DNA of 56,646 nt from Pseudomonas anguilliseptica. GTDB lineage: Bacteria > Pseudomonadota > Gammaproteobacteria > Pseudomonadales > Pseudomonadaceae. Location of the stretch: NCBI RefSeq assembly GCF_021375795.1, contig NZ_JAEIOI010000002.1, positions 732,103 to 788,748 on the forward strand. Direction: 5' to 3'. This document shows, in pieces, positions 40,442 through 48,521 of the stretch; the stretch's first letter is position 1; each line of letters opens with the position of its first letter. The notes under the pieces were generated by a model. It saw nothing but the letters and a program-made list of their open reading frames with translations. It was not told the DNA's origin and ran no database searches. The position numbers were made by a program, and so were the translations under genes.

Positions 40442-40497
40442 CAAACACCGCAACGCTTTAAACAAACCAACCCAAACAGCTCCAGAGGATTACCACC

Positions 40498-40926
40498 ATG
40501 TCGATTCAAACCATTGCTTACCGTGCCTATGCAGAAGCCACTGGCGGCCGTGACGGCCGGGCCATCTCTTCCGACGGCGTACTCGACGTCGCACTGACCA
40601 CTCCGAAAGAACTCGGCGGTGCAGGCGGTGCGGGTACTAACCCCGAGCAGCTGTTCGCTGCGGGCTACTCGGCCTGCTTTATCGGCGCGATGAAGTTCGT
40701 TGCCGGCCGCGACAAGCTGGCGATGCCAGCCGATGCCTCGATTGAAGGCATCGTAGGCATCGGTGCGATCCCCAACGGTTTCGGCATCGAAGTCGAACTG
40801 CGCATCAGCCTGCCAGGCATGGACCGTGAGCAAGCGCAGACCCTGATCGAGCGTGCGCACATCGTCTGCCCGTACTCCAATGCCACCCGCGGCAATATCG
40901 ACGTCACCCTGACGCTGCTCGACTAA
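40498..40926 (+). CDS. ohr: organic hydroperoxide resistance protein Ohr
   Basis: The 142-residue thiol peroxidase of the OsmC/Ohr family reduces organic hydroperoxides using lipoyl thiols. The two catalytic cysteines are C60 ([12 protein letters not shown]) and C124 ([11 protein letters not shown]). [14 protein letters not shown] is the Ohr signature. It sits downstream of ohrR and before a secreted esterase. Confidence 0.95.
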   Translation: MSIQTIAYRAYAEATGGRDGRAISSDGVLDVALTTPKELGGAGGAGTNPEQLFAAGYSACFIGAMKFVAGRDKLAMPADASIEGIVGIGAIPNGFGIEVELRISLPGMDREQAQTLIERAHIVCPYSNATRGNIDVTLTLLD

Positions 40927-40979
40927 CCCACCACTCATCCGGCCGCTGCCAGTCAGCGGCCCGCCCCAGGAGGCCGCAC

Positions 40980-41996
40980 ATGAACATCAAACAAGGTTTG
41001 TCGATCGCCGTACTCGCCCTTGCCGTCAACAGCGCGTTTGCCGCTGGTAGCCCCGGGGTGGAGCGTACTACTCAAGGTTTCCTCAATGCCCTTGCCGCTG
41101 GTGGTGGCAAGCCCCTCGAACAGCTGAGCCCGAAAGACGCCCGCGCTGTATTGGTCGGCGCGCAGGCCGGGATAAAGGTCGATGTATCGGGCATCAAGGT
41201 GGTCGACAAGACCATTGAGGTTCATGGCCAGTCGATCCAGCTCAAGGTCGTGCGCCCGGCCGATGCTCAGGGCACGCTGCCAGTCTTTATGTTCTTCCAC
41301 GGTGGCGGCTGGGTGCTGGGCGATTACCCGACCCACGAACGCCTGATCCATGACCTGGTAGTGGGCTCTGGCGCGGCGGCGGTGTATGTCGATTACACCC
41401 CATCACCGGAAGCCAAGTACCCGACTGCGATCAACCAGGCTTACGCCGCAACTCAGTGGGTGGCGCAGAACGGCGCGCAAATTGGTGTCGACGGCAAGCG
41501 TCTGGCTGTAGCCGGCAACAGCGTGGGCGGCAATATGGCCGCGGTGGTCAGCCTGATGGCCAAAGACAAAGGCACCCCGGCGATCAAGTTCCAACTGCTG
41601 CTGTGGCCGGTCACCGACGCCAACTTCAACAACGCCTCCTATAACCAGTTCGCCGACGGTCACTTCCTCAGCAAGAGCCTCATGCAGTGGTTCTGGGATA
41701 ACTACACCACCGATCCGAAACAGCGCGCCGAGATCTACGCCGCGCCGCTGCAAGCATCGGTTGAACAACTGCAAGGCTTGCCGCCGGCCCTGGTGCAAAC
41801 CGCCGAATTCGACGTGCTGCGTGACGAAGGTGAAGCCTATGCGCGCAAGCTGGATGCGGCCGGGGTCAACGTCACCTCTGTGCGCTACAACGGCATGATC
41901 CATGACTTCGGTTTACTCAATGTAATCAGTCAGATCCCCGGTACGCAAAGCGCCATGCAGCAAGCCGCGAGCGCGCTGAAAGCCAACCTCAAGTAA
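40980..41996 (+). CDS. secreted HSL-type alpha/beta hydrolase (esterase)
   Basis: The 338-residue hydrolase has a signal peptide (MNIKQGLSIAVLALAVNSAF, cut after AFA), the oxyanion motif FFHGGGWVLGDYPTHE and a nucleophile elbow GNSVGGNMA in place of the usual GDSAGG. A late Asp (AEFDVLRDE) and His (MIHDFGLL) complete the triad. It belongs to the hormone-sensitive lipase group of esterases, here exported to the periplasm or beyond. AGGAGG lies 11 bases before the ATG. Confidence 0.88.
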   Translation: MNIKQGLSIAVLALAVNSAFAAGSPGVERTTQGFLNALAAGGGKPLEQLSPKDARAVLVGAQAGIKVDVSGIKVVDKTIEVHGQSIQLKVVRPADAQGTLPVFMFFHGGGWVLGDYPTHERLIHDLVVGSGAAAVYVDYTPSPEAKYPTAINQAYAATQWVAQNGAQIGVDGKRLAVAGNSVGGNMAAVVSLMAKDKGTPAIKFQLLLWPVTDANFNNASYNQFADGHFLSKSLMQWFWDNYTTDPKQRAEIYAAPLQASVEQLQGLPPALVQTAEFDVLRDEGEAYARKLDAAGVNVTSVRYNGMIHDFGLLNVISQIPGTQSAMQQAASALKANLK

Positions 41997-42422
41997 ACAA
42001 CCACCGATAAGCGCCCCGGCACGCACCACGTACCGGGGCGTTCGAGTCAGCAGATAACAAACACCTGCACAAAGGCGTGGCAATCGACGCCAGCGAGACT
42101 CGATCACCTGACGCAGAAAAACTTCCGCCCCCTGGATGCAGCCGCCAAAACCATCACCTGTGCGATACCCACCGCTGCGCGACTGGGCGCACCTATGCCG
42201 CTCGACCGAAAGCATTTATCCGATAGAAACGCACCGGTTGTGCTGACAAATAGCGGCCGGCCTGATTTCACCCTGATAAAAATATGAATAATTCACGTTA
42301 AGCCCAACACTCATAGTGAAAACGGCCTATGATGGTCGAGCTGGAATTTAGTTATCAGCAAAACCGCATAGGTGCTATGAGCACTCTGGCACCGAAATTC
42401 GTATCGATTTAAGAGACACACC
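41997..42422 (+). other. intergenic region: hairpin and long leader of cold-shock gene
   Basis: A GC-rich hairpin at 42012-42040 (CGCCCCGG with CCGGGGCG, plus inner ACG/CGT) likely ends the esterase transcript, although no T-run follows. The remaining ~380 bases hold no convincing gene. TATGAT at 42328-42333 could be a -10, which would give the cold-shock gene a leader of about 80 bases. No good -35 is visible. Confidence 0.45.
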
Positions 42423-42635
42423 ATGGCAAATCGCGAAACTGGCACCGTCAAATGGTTCAACGATGAAAAAGGCTTCGGCTTCATTACCCCGGCTAACGGT
42501 GGCGATGACCTGTTCGTGCACTTCAAAGCTATCCAAAGCGACGGTTTCAAAAGCCTGAAAGAAGGCCAGACTGTTACCTACGTGCCCGCTCGCGGTCAGA
42601 AAGGTATGCAAGCTGAAGAGGTACAGGTGGCCTAA
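42423..42635 (+). CDS. CspA-family cold-shock protein
   Basis: A 70-residue single-domain RNA chaperone with RNP1 as KGFGFITP and RNP2 as LFVHFKAI. The N-terminus [20 protein letters not shown] is canonical. Members melt RNA structure during cold or growth transitions. It is monocistronic, with a strong terminator 20 bases after the stop. Whether it is cold-inducible cannot be told from sequence. Confidence 0.95.
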   Translation: MANRETGTVKWFNDEKGFGFITPANGGDDLFVHFKAIQSDGFKSLKEGQTVTYVPARGQKGMQAEEVQVA

Positions 42636-42651
42636 GCCCCTGTCCGCTTGA

Positions 42652-42683
42652 AAACAAACCCCGCGCTCGCGGGGTTTGTTTTA
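42652..42683. terminator. bidirectional intrinsic terminator
   Basis: AAACAAACCCCG pairs with CGGGGTTTGTTT around CGCTCG. It sits between the convergent csp and acyl-CoA dehydrogenase genes. Confidence 0.9.
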
Positions 42684-42703
42684 TCTGCAATCTGCAAGTT
42701 GGG

Positions 42704-43852
42704 TTACAGCCCCATCTGCTTGCTGATGATCTCGTTCATGATTTCCCGTGAGCCACCGCCAATCGAAAGAATACGATTGTCGCGATACAGGCGCTCCACC
42801 AGGCTTTCACGCATATAGCCCATGCCTCCCATGATCTGCACTGCGTCGTAGGTCAGCCGGTCGGCAATGTCTGTGGCGAAATTCTTGGCCATGGAAATTT
42901 CCTTGATCACGCTTTTACCTGCAGCCATCTTCGCTGCCTGCCGATAGGTAAACTCCCGAGACACCTCCAACTGGGTCGCCATCTCGGCCAGACGATGCTT
43001 GAGCACCTGAAACTTGCCAATGGGCTTGCCAAACGCCTCTCGCTCCTTGGCCCAGCGCATCGACTCTTCCAGCGCCAATTGCGCCGTCATATTGGCCATG
43101 ATCGCCAACGACAGACGCTCGCTCTGGAAGTTGGCCATGATGCAGGCAAAGCCCATGTTCTCCACACCGATCAGGTTGTCCACCGGCACCTTGCAATCAT
43201 CGAAGAACAACTCGGCGGTGTCAGACGCCCACCAGCCCATTTTCTTCAGCTTGCGACCGACAGTGAAACCTGGCGTGCCCTTCTCCACCAGCAACAAGCT
43301 GACCCCACCAAAACCATCACCACCTGTTCGTACAGCAACGGTGTAGTAATCCGCACGCACGCCGCTGGTGATAAAGGTCTTGCTGCCACTGATGCGATAG
43401 AAGTCACCATCGCGTACTGCGCGAGTTTTCAGATTGGCCACATCAGAGCCACCGGAAGGCTCGGTCACCGCCAGGGCCATGATTTTCTCGCCTGCCAGCA
43501 CCTGCGGCACGATACGCTCTCGCAAGGCTGGCTTGGCCCACTTGACCACCGGCGGCAGGCCAATATCCAGAGAGCCAAGCCCTGCAACCAGACCACCAGA
43601 GCCTGAGCGCATCAGCTCTTCGCTGGCCGCCACTTTGGCAAACACATCGCCCTCATGACTGCCACCGAAGGCTTCCGAGTAGCCAATACCAAGAATGCCG
43701 GCGGCTCCAGCCTTGAGGTAGAGCTCACGAGGAAACTCCCCGGCCTCTTCCCAGTCATTGATGTGCGGCAGGATTTCCCGCTCGACAAAACGCCTGACGG
43801 AATCACGCACCAGTTGGTGGGACTCATCAAAATATTCCTGAAAAGCAGACAT
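42704..43852 (-). CDS. acyl-CoA dehydrogenase
   Basis: The 382-residue flavoenzyme oxidises an acyl-CoA to enoyl-CoA. Seen are the FAD-site signature ALAVTEPSGGSDVANLKT near residue 130 and the C-terminal signature QIMGGMGYMRESLVERLYRD. A Glu-like catalytic base region (FATDIADRLTYDAV) precedes it. It lies alone and the substrate is unclear; it could be short-chain or branched. A palindromic operator-like site lies 33 bases upstream. Confidence 0.92.
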   Translation of the reverse strand: MSAFQEYFDESHQLVRDSVRRFVEREILPHINDWEEAGEFPRELYLKAGAAGILGIGYSEAFGGSHEGDVFAKVAASEELMRSGSGGLVAGLGSLDIGLPPVVKWAKPALRERIVPQVLAGEKIMALAVTEPSGGSDVANLKTRAVRDGDFYRISGSKTFITSGVRADYYTVAVRTGGDGFGGVSLLLVEKGTPGFTVGRKLKKMGWWASDTAELFFDDCKVPVDNLIGVENMGFACIMANFQSERLSLAIMANMTAQLALEESMRWAKEREAFGKPIGKFQVLKHRLAEMATQLEVSREFTYRQAAKMAAGKSVIKEISMAKNFATDIADRLTYDAVQIMGGMGYMRESLVERLYRDNRILSIGGGSREIMNEIISKQMGL

Positions 43853-43884
43853 GAGGGTATTTCCACTGAGGTTTCAGGGAAATT

Positions 43885-43902
43885 ACCAAGCGCTTGCTTG
43901 GT
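43885..43902 (-). promoter_or_regulatory. palindromic operator upstream of acyl-CoA dehydrogenase
   Basis: ACCAAGC-GCTT-GCTTGGT is a perfect 7+4+7 inverted repeat, ending 33 bases before the start. Sites of this kind are bound by TetR-type regulators of acyl-CoA degradation; no such regulator lies adjacent. Confidence 0.55.
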
Positions 43903-43957
43903 TTACAAGAAGAGGATCATGCCATGTACAAGGGCAATCAAGCCGCAGGGGATTGCG

Positions 43958-44557
43958 TCAGAGCAGAATCGGCCGCCGGCCGGCAATCGAGTGCGCCAGG
44001 GTTCCACCATCCACCAATTCAAGCTCGCCGCCCAGCGGCATACCGTGGGCAATACGTGAGGCGATCAGCCCCTTGCCGGCCAGTAACTGAGCAATATAGT
44101 GAGCCGTTGCCTCACCCTCGACGGTCGGATTGGTCGCCAGAATCACTTCATTGAATGAGCCAGCCTCGATACGCGCCAGTAATTCGGGAATACCAATGGC
44201 TTCCGGCCCCAGGCCATCAAGCGGAGACAGATGCCCCTTCAGCACGAAGTAGCGCCCGCGAAAGCCCGTGTGCTCAACTGCGTAGACATCCATGGGACCC
44301 TCAACCACACACAGCAGGCTGTCATCACGTCGCGGGTCGAGGCACAGCTGGCACACCTCGTCTTCACTCAGGCTCCGGCACTGCTTGCAGTGACCAACGC
44401 CCTCCATCGCCTCGGTCAGCGCCTGCGCTAGACGCAGTGCGCCATGCCGATCTCGCTCAAGCAACTGCAAAGCCATCCGCTGAGCCGTCTTTTGCCCGAC
44501 CCCGGGAAGGGTGCGCAACGAGTCAATCAGATGACGAATCAGTGGGCTAAAGCTCAT
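43958..44557 (-). CDS. recR: recombination mediator RecR
   Basis: The 199-residue protein loads RecA at gaps with RecF and RecO. Visible are the N-terminal HhH region ([17 protein letters not shown]), the four-Cys zinc finger ([16 protein letters not shown]) and a Toprim domain ([31 protein letters not shown]). ATG 44557 gives the standard [19 protein letters not shown]. It is last in the dnaX-ybaB-recR operon. Confidence 0.96.
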   Translation of the reverse strand: MSFSPLIRHLIDSLRTLPGVGQKTAQRMALQLLERDRHGALRLAQALTEAMEGVGHCKQCRSLSEDEVCQLCLDPRRDDSLLCVVEGPMDVYAVEHTGFRGRYFVLKGHLSPLDGLGPEAIGIPELLARIEAGSFNEVILATNPTVEGEATAHYIAQLLAGKGLIASRIAHGMPLGGELELVDGGTLAHSIAGRRPILL

Positions 44558-44644
44558 GGCAGGGCAACTCAAAGGCAACGGCGATTGGGGATGGAAGCAT
44601 AGCGGCCGGCCTGGACAGTTCAGCCCAAGCCGGCCACAGATGCT

Positions 44645-44971
44645 TTAGAACGGCATTTTGAAGCCCGGCGGCAGCTGCATGCCGGCGGTCATGCCAGCCA
44701 TTTTGTCCTGGCTGTTCTGCTCGACTTTGCGTACCGCATCATTCACGGCGGCGGCGATCAGGTCTTCCAGCACTTCTTTGTCTTCTTGCATCAGGCTGTC
44801 GTCGAGGTTGATGCGTTTGACGTCATGCCGACCAGTCATCACCACACTGACCAGACCGGCACCAGATTGCCCGGTGACTTCAGCATTGGCTAACTCTTCC
44901 TGCATCTTTTGCATCTTTTCCTGCATCTGCTGTGCCTGCTTCATCAGGCCGGCCATGCCACCTTTCATCAT
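44645..44971 (-). CDS. YbaB/EbfC-family nucleoid-associated protein
   Basis: A 108-residue DNA-binding protein with an N-terminal Met/Gln-rich helix ([20 protein letters not shown]) and the conserved [19 protein letters not shown]. It binds DNA as a tweezer-like dimer. Two adjacent Met codons start it; GAGGATT lies upstream. It sits 18 bases after dnaX, as in many proteobacteria. Confidence 0.95.
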   Translation of the reverse strand: MMKGGMAGLMKQAQQMQEKMQKMQEELANAEVTGQSGAGLVSVVMTGRHDVKRINLDDSLMQEDKEVLEDLIAAAVNDAVRKVEQNSQDKMAGMTAGMQLPPGFKMPF

Positions 44972-44989
44972 GCTGCGAATCCTCGGTAA

Positions 44990-47059
44990 TCAGGGGTTAA
45001 CGGAAATATCCAGGGGTTCAATGCTGTCCGCCCGAATAACCGCGGCGAACTGCTGAATCATTTGTTGGATCACAGGGTCCTGGTGAATCGATGCTTCGGC
45101 TTCACGTTGGCGATTGGCCCTTTTGCGTGCGGCAGCCTGCGCCGGGGTTTCCTGCTCAGGTTTGCGTAACTCGATCTGCACCTTGAGTTCGCGGCCATGA
45201 AACTGGTTGAGCGCATCATTCAGGCGGCGCTGCTGGGTTGGGTTGAACAACGCCGAATGGGCGGGATCCAGGTGCAGCAACCAACTATCACCTTCGACAG
45301 AAATCAGCGTGCAGTTAGCACCAATACTCCCTGTCATTCCCGACAGACCAAGCTTGGGGAACAGCTCCAGCCAATCAGCGGCCAAACCAGTGGCCGGCTG
45401 CGCGGCTGGCAGCACTTGCGGCTCGACCTGTGGCTCAGGCTCGACGGCATCGAAGTCATATTCAAATGACTCGGCATCCATTTCGACATAGTCATAATCG
45501 CCCAAGGGCGGCTCGTCATCATCAGCTTCGGCTGCCGACGCAACAGATACTGCAGCAGCGCTCTCAGGCTCCGTTGGTACAGCTGGCGCCGGTGCCACAA
45601 ACTCTGCAACAGGCTCAACAGCTATTGCCGGAGTCGCTTGCGGCTCTTCCCAAGGCAGATCGCTGACGGCCACCTCAGGCTCAACAACCGACGCAGCAGT
45701 TACCTCGACACGTAGTTCAGGCGCAGGCTCAACAGCCACGGGTTCGGGTTCGGGTTCGGGTTCGGGTTCGGGAGAATCCATCACCGGCACCGGTGCCGCC
45801 ACTGTAGCAGCAGGCGGCAGCGGCGTAGCAACAACGGCAACAGGGGCTACTGGCGCAGGAACAACATTGACCGGTGCTGGCATAGCAGCACCGGCCACTG
45901 GGTTGGTCGCGGGATCAGCAGTGGCCTGGCTAATCCCCAACGGCTTTAGTGCCACCCTGGGTGCATCGTGGGTATCCGCCGGGCGGAACGCCAACATGCG
46001 CAGCAGCACCATCTCAAAGCCGCTGCGTGGATCGGGCGATAATGGCAGGTCGCGGCGGCCGATCAGGCCCATCTGATAATAGAACTGCACATCTTCACTG
46101 GGCAGAACCCGCGCCAGTTCAAGCACGCGCTCACGGTCACCCTGACCATTGTCCACTGCATCAGGCAGTGCCTGAGCGATGGCCACACGGTGCAGTACAT
46201 TGAGTATCTCCGCGAGCACACCGTTCCAGTCTGGGCCTTGCTCGGCCAGATGACGCACCGCCTCGATCAGGCCGCGCGCATCGCCCTCCAGCAAAGCGTG
46301 CAGCACACCATAGACCTGACCATGGTCCAACGTACCCAGCATGGCCCGCACATCAGCTGCCAGCACCTTGCCTTCGCCAAAAGCAATTGCCTGATCGGTG
46401 AGGCTCATGGCATCACGCATGGAACCGTCTGCCGCACGGCCCAGCAACCACAGCGCATCGTTCTCGAACAGAATCTGCTCAGCCGTCAAGACATGGGTCA
46501 GGTGATCAACCACACGCTCTGGTGGCATGTTCTTCAGCGAGAACTGCAAGCAGCGCGACAGCACAGTAACCGGTAATTTCTGCGGATCTGTGGTGGCCAG
46601 AAGGAATTTAACGTGAGGTGGTGGCTCTTCCAGGGTCTTCAGCAACGCATTGAACGAGCTGGTAGAGAGCATGTGCACTTCGTCGATCAGGTAGACCTTG
46701 AAACGTCCACGACTGGGCGAGTACTGCACGTTGTCCAGCAGCTCACGTGTGTCTTCAACCTTGGTACGGCTAGCGGCGTCGACTTCAATCAGGTCGACAA
46801 AGCGCCCTTCGTCGATTTCCCGGCAAATCGAACACACACCACAGGGGGTCGAGCTGATCCCCGTTTCACAGTTCAGGCACTTGGCGATAATCCGCGCAAT
46901 GGTGGTCTTGCCCACGCCACGTGTACCCGTAAACAAATAGGCGTGGTGCAAACGCTGGCTATCGAGCGCGTTGATCAGCGCCTTGAGCACATGGGTTTGA
47001 CCAACCATTTCGTTGAACGAGCGCGGACGCCACTTGCGTGCAAGAACCTGATAACTCAT
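44990..47059 (-). CDS. dnaX: DNA polymerase III subunits tau/gamma
   Basis: The 689-residue clamp-loader ATPase has Walker A GTRGVGKTTIARII near residue 46, a four-Cys zinc module (CLNCETGISSTPCGVCSIC), Walker B YLIDEVHML near residue 123 and the SRC-type sensor VTVLSRCLQF. A Pro/Glu/Ala-rich linker of about 170 residues includes an EP repeat, followed by the C-terminal tau domain. I saw no poly-A slippery site for a gamma frameshift. Confidence 0.96.
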   Translation of the reverse strand: MSYQVLARKWRPRSFNEMVGQTHVLKALINALDSQRLHHAYLFTGTRGVGKTTIARIIAKCLNCETGISSTPCGVCSICREIDEGRFVDLIEVDAASRTKVEDTRELLDNVQYSPSRGRFKVYLIDEVHMLSTSSFNALLKTLEEPPPHVKFLLATTDPQKLPVTVLSRCLQFSLKNMPPERVVDHLTHVLTAEQILFENDALWLLGRAADGSMRDAMSLTDQAIAFGEGKVLAADVRAMLGTLDHGQVYGVLHALLEGDARGLIEAVRHLAEQGPDWNGVLAEILNVLHRVAIAQALPDAVDNGQGDRERVLELARVLPSEDVQFYYQMGLIGRRDLPLSPDPRSGFEMVLLRMLAFRPADTHDAPRVALKPLGISQATADPATNPVAGAAMPAPVNVVPAPVAPVAVVATPLPPAATVAAPVPVMDSPEPEPEPEPEPVAVEPAPELRVEVTAASVVEPEVAVSDLPWEEPQATPAIAVEPVAEFVAPAPAVPTEPESAAAVSVASAAEADDDEPPLGDYDYVEMDAESFEYDFDAVEPEPQVEPQVLPAAQPATGLAADWLELFPKLGLSGMTGSIGANCTLISVEGDSWLLHLDPAHSALFNPTQQRRLNDALNQFHGRELKVQIELRKPEQETPAQAAARKRANRQREAEASIHQDPVIQQMIQQFAAVIRADSIEPLDISVNP
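45740..45772 (-). repeat. in-frame hexanucleotide repeat in the dnaX linker
   Basis: GGGTTC is repeated five times plus GGG on the plus strand. It encodes alternating Glu and Pro in the flexible tau linker, so copy-number change would not shift frame. Confidence 0.9.
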
Positions 47060-47519
47060 CGAAACCCGTCACGAGAGGAAAGCAAAAGTGGGCTAATCCT
47101 AACGGAGCATGGGGTAAATTGCATCCGATGCTCGGCCCGCATGCGGCAGGAGTAAAAACAAACAGCAGATTACACTGGCGAAAAAATGATCAGTCGTTTA
47201 AGATCCGCGCCGTTTGTACCACGCTGTAAGTCAATTAGGCCTTTTGGCCCACCTTGCTGGTTTCCAGGCAAAGAGCGCATTGCACATCAATGCCGCACAG
47301 CTCTCGCCCATGACCCCAACCTGCTGACTGATCTGGCCATCACGCGCAAGCGCTGATTCAAGCCCGCCTCCGAAGTACCGACCCGCACACATTCCCCCAA
47401 TGGGAACTTGTGCGCGCAGTCCAGCTCCAAACCAAACATGCAATCGACCCAACAAGTCGACAGCCTGGAGCTTTATTCAGCGCAATGACGCGCACGTTGT
47501 TTTAGGAAGTACCAAAAGA
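47060..47519. other. 460-base gap without a convincing gene
   Basis: This region lies between the divergent dnaX and a small gene and must hold both promoters. Short frames such as the one at 47231-47455 (minus) have no ribosome site or recognisable domain. On the plus strand a short readable piece near 47270-47357 (RIAHQCRTALAHDPNLLTDL) may be a gene remnant. I see nothing definite. Confidence 0.4.
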
Positions 47520-47741
47520 ATGAATACACAACACCAAATTCAGGATGCCATTCGCACCCTATCCAGTGCATTTGCACCCCTAGACTGCCGCATCATGGCG
47601 GCTCGCAAAGGCAGTTTCAGCTTCACTATCGTTAACCATGCTGGCATCGCCCAGCATAGCCAGCGCCTTTACCCTGGACAGTACAGCGGTGCGCATCTGC
47701 AACAAGTGATTGAGCGCGCACGCCAATCCTTGACCGCCTAA
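47520..47741 (+). CDS. small hypothetical protein, 73 aa
   Basis: The 73-residue protein starts MNTQHQIQDAIRTLSSAF after AGGAAG. It has no signal or membrane segment. Pattern (ARKGSFSFTIVNHAGIAQHS) suggests a small alpha/beta fold. It precedes another small protein of similar layout by 69 bases. It may be related to the Pseudomonas DUF3509 group, but that is a guess. Confidence 0.6.
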   Translation: MNTQHQIQDAIRTLSSAFAPLDCRIMAARKGSFSFTIVNHAGIAQHSQRLYPGQYSGAHLQQVIERARQSLTA

Positions 47742-47765
47742 CGCGCAGACAGACGAACCATCACG

Positions 47766-47801
47766 CCATCCTGAGGTCTGAATCAATCACTCTCAGGATG
47801 G
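47766..47801 (+). promoter_or_regulatory. hairpin burying the ribosome site of the 95-aa gene
   Basis: CCATCCTGAG at 47766-47775 pairs perfectly with CTCAGGATGG at 47792-47801 around 16 bases. The right arm contains most of the AGGATGGAG ribosome site of the gene starting at 47811, so translation could be controlled by melting of this stem. Confidence 0.6.
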
Positions 47802-47810
47802 AGCATCGTC

Positions 47811-48098
47811 ATGGATAGCCTTAACCGCGAACTTGTTGAACAGCTGTTTGCGCCGCTACGCGCCACCTTCAGCCCACCGCGCCCAGATGGTGGCGTTATC
47901 CTCTCGCTGCTGGATGCCAGTGACACAACCGCCTACAGCCGCGTACTCAGCGCTGCCCAGCGTGCAGACCCGCAAGCCTTTGCACAAAGCCTGGAAGACA
48001 TCCGACTGGAGCTCGCCATGCGCTCCGGTAGCATCCCCGTCGATATGCGCAAGGCGCTCAAAGAACAGGACAGTGTGCTCAGCTATCACACCAACTGA
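47811..48098 (+). CDS. small hypothetical protein, 95 aa (DUF3509-like, tentative)
   Basis: The 95-residue soluble protein starts MDSLNRELVEQLFAPLRATF. A strand-like PRPDGGVILSLLDASD segment is followed by a helix with AFAQSLEDIRLELAMRSG. The layout recalls DUF3509 proteins of pseudomonads, whose role is unknown; I hold this loosely. Its ribosome site lies inside a perfect 10-bp hairpin. Confidence 0.7.
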   Translation: MDSLNRELVEQLFAPLRATFSPPRPDGGVILSLLDASDTTAYSRVLSAAQRADPQAFAQSLEDIRLELAMRSGSIPVDMRKALKEQDSVLSYHTN

Positions 48099-48106
48099 AT
48101 CAGGCA

Positions 48107-48131
48107 GAGGCCCGTTTTTTCGCCGGGCCTC
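48107..48131 (+). terminator. hairpin after the 95-aa gene
   Basis: GAGGCCCG pairs with CGGGCCTC; a T6 run lies in the loop, not after the stem, so its strength as a terminator is doubtful. Confidence 0.4.
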
Positions 48132-48318
48132 GCCTACCCATCAGATACCGCTTGGCAGGGCCGCACACGTAGGAGAGGCGCTCAGGTAGACGGCAGAATT
48201 TCTGCGCGAGCAGCGAAGACTGGCAGAAAGCCATGCTGAAATGCAAAAGGTAGAGAGGGAAAATCAATGCTGGCACATGGTGCTAGTTAAATCCGCACAT
48301 TCACGAGCCAGTAGATGG

Positions 48319-48429
48319 AGGCAACCCCACCAGCCACACCTCGGCACACAATGTCACCGCTGCGGCTGCTCCCTTCCAGGCCTGACCGGGTTCACGGCTG
48401 ATCGTTGCGAGGGGACCGGCAGGGCCACC
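48319..48429 (-). ncRNA. ffs: 4.5S RNA of the signal recognition particle
   Basis: On the minus strand the conserved SRP domain reads GGTCAGGCCTGGAAGGGAGC, close to GGTCAGGTCCGGAAGGAAGC of E. coli. The ends pair: GGTGGCCCTGCC near 48429 with the GGCTGGTGGGGTTGCC end near 48320. This RNA binds Ffh to target membrane proteins. The 5' and 3' ends are approximate. A dnaX-side location is usual in pseudomonads. Confidence 0.9.
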
Positions 48430-48433
48430 ATAA

Positions 48434-48492
48434 CGCGGCTCACCAGAAGTGAGCCGCGCCATTGTACCGGCTTGGATTGAAGTTACAACCGT
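48434..48492 (-). promoter_or_regulatory. promoter and leader hairpin of 4.5S RNA
   Basis: TTGTAA-16-TACAAT (minus strand, -10 at 48461-48466) fits a sigma-70 promoter with a start near 48454. CGCGGCTCAC at the start of the transcript pairs perfectly with GTGAGCCGCG (48434-48458), so the precursor would begin with, or partly with, a hairpin just before the mature RNA. Confidence 0.55.
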
Positions 48493-48521
48493 TTCAACCA
48501 CTTAGCCCATTGAATCGGCTA

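Noticed and set aside
44990..47059. Programmed frameshift for a short gamma form of DnaX
   Set aside because: I saw no run of six or more A residues on the coding strand in the linker region, so there is no evidence of an E. coli-type slippery site.
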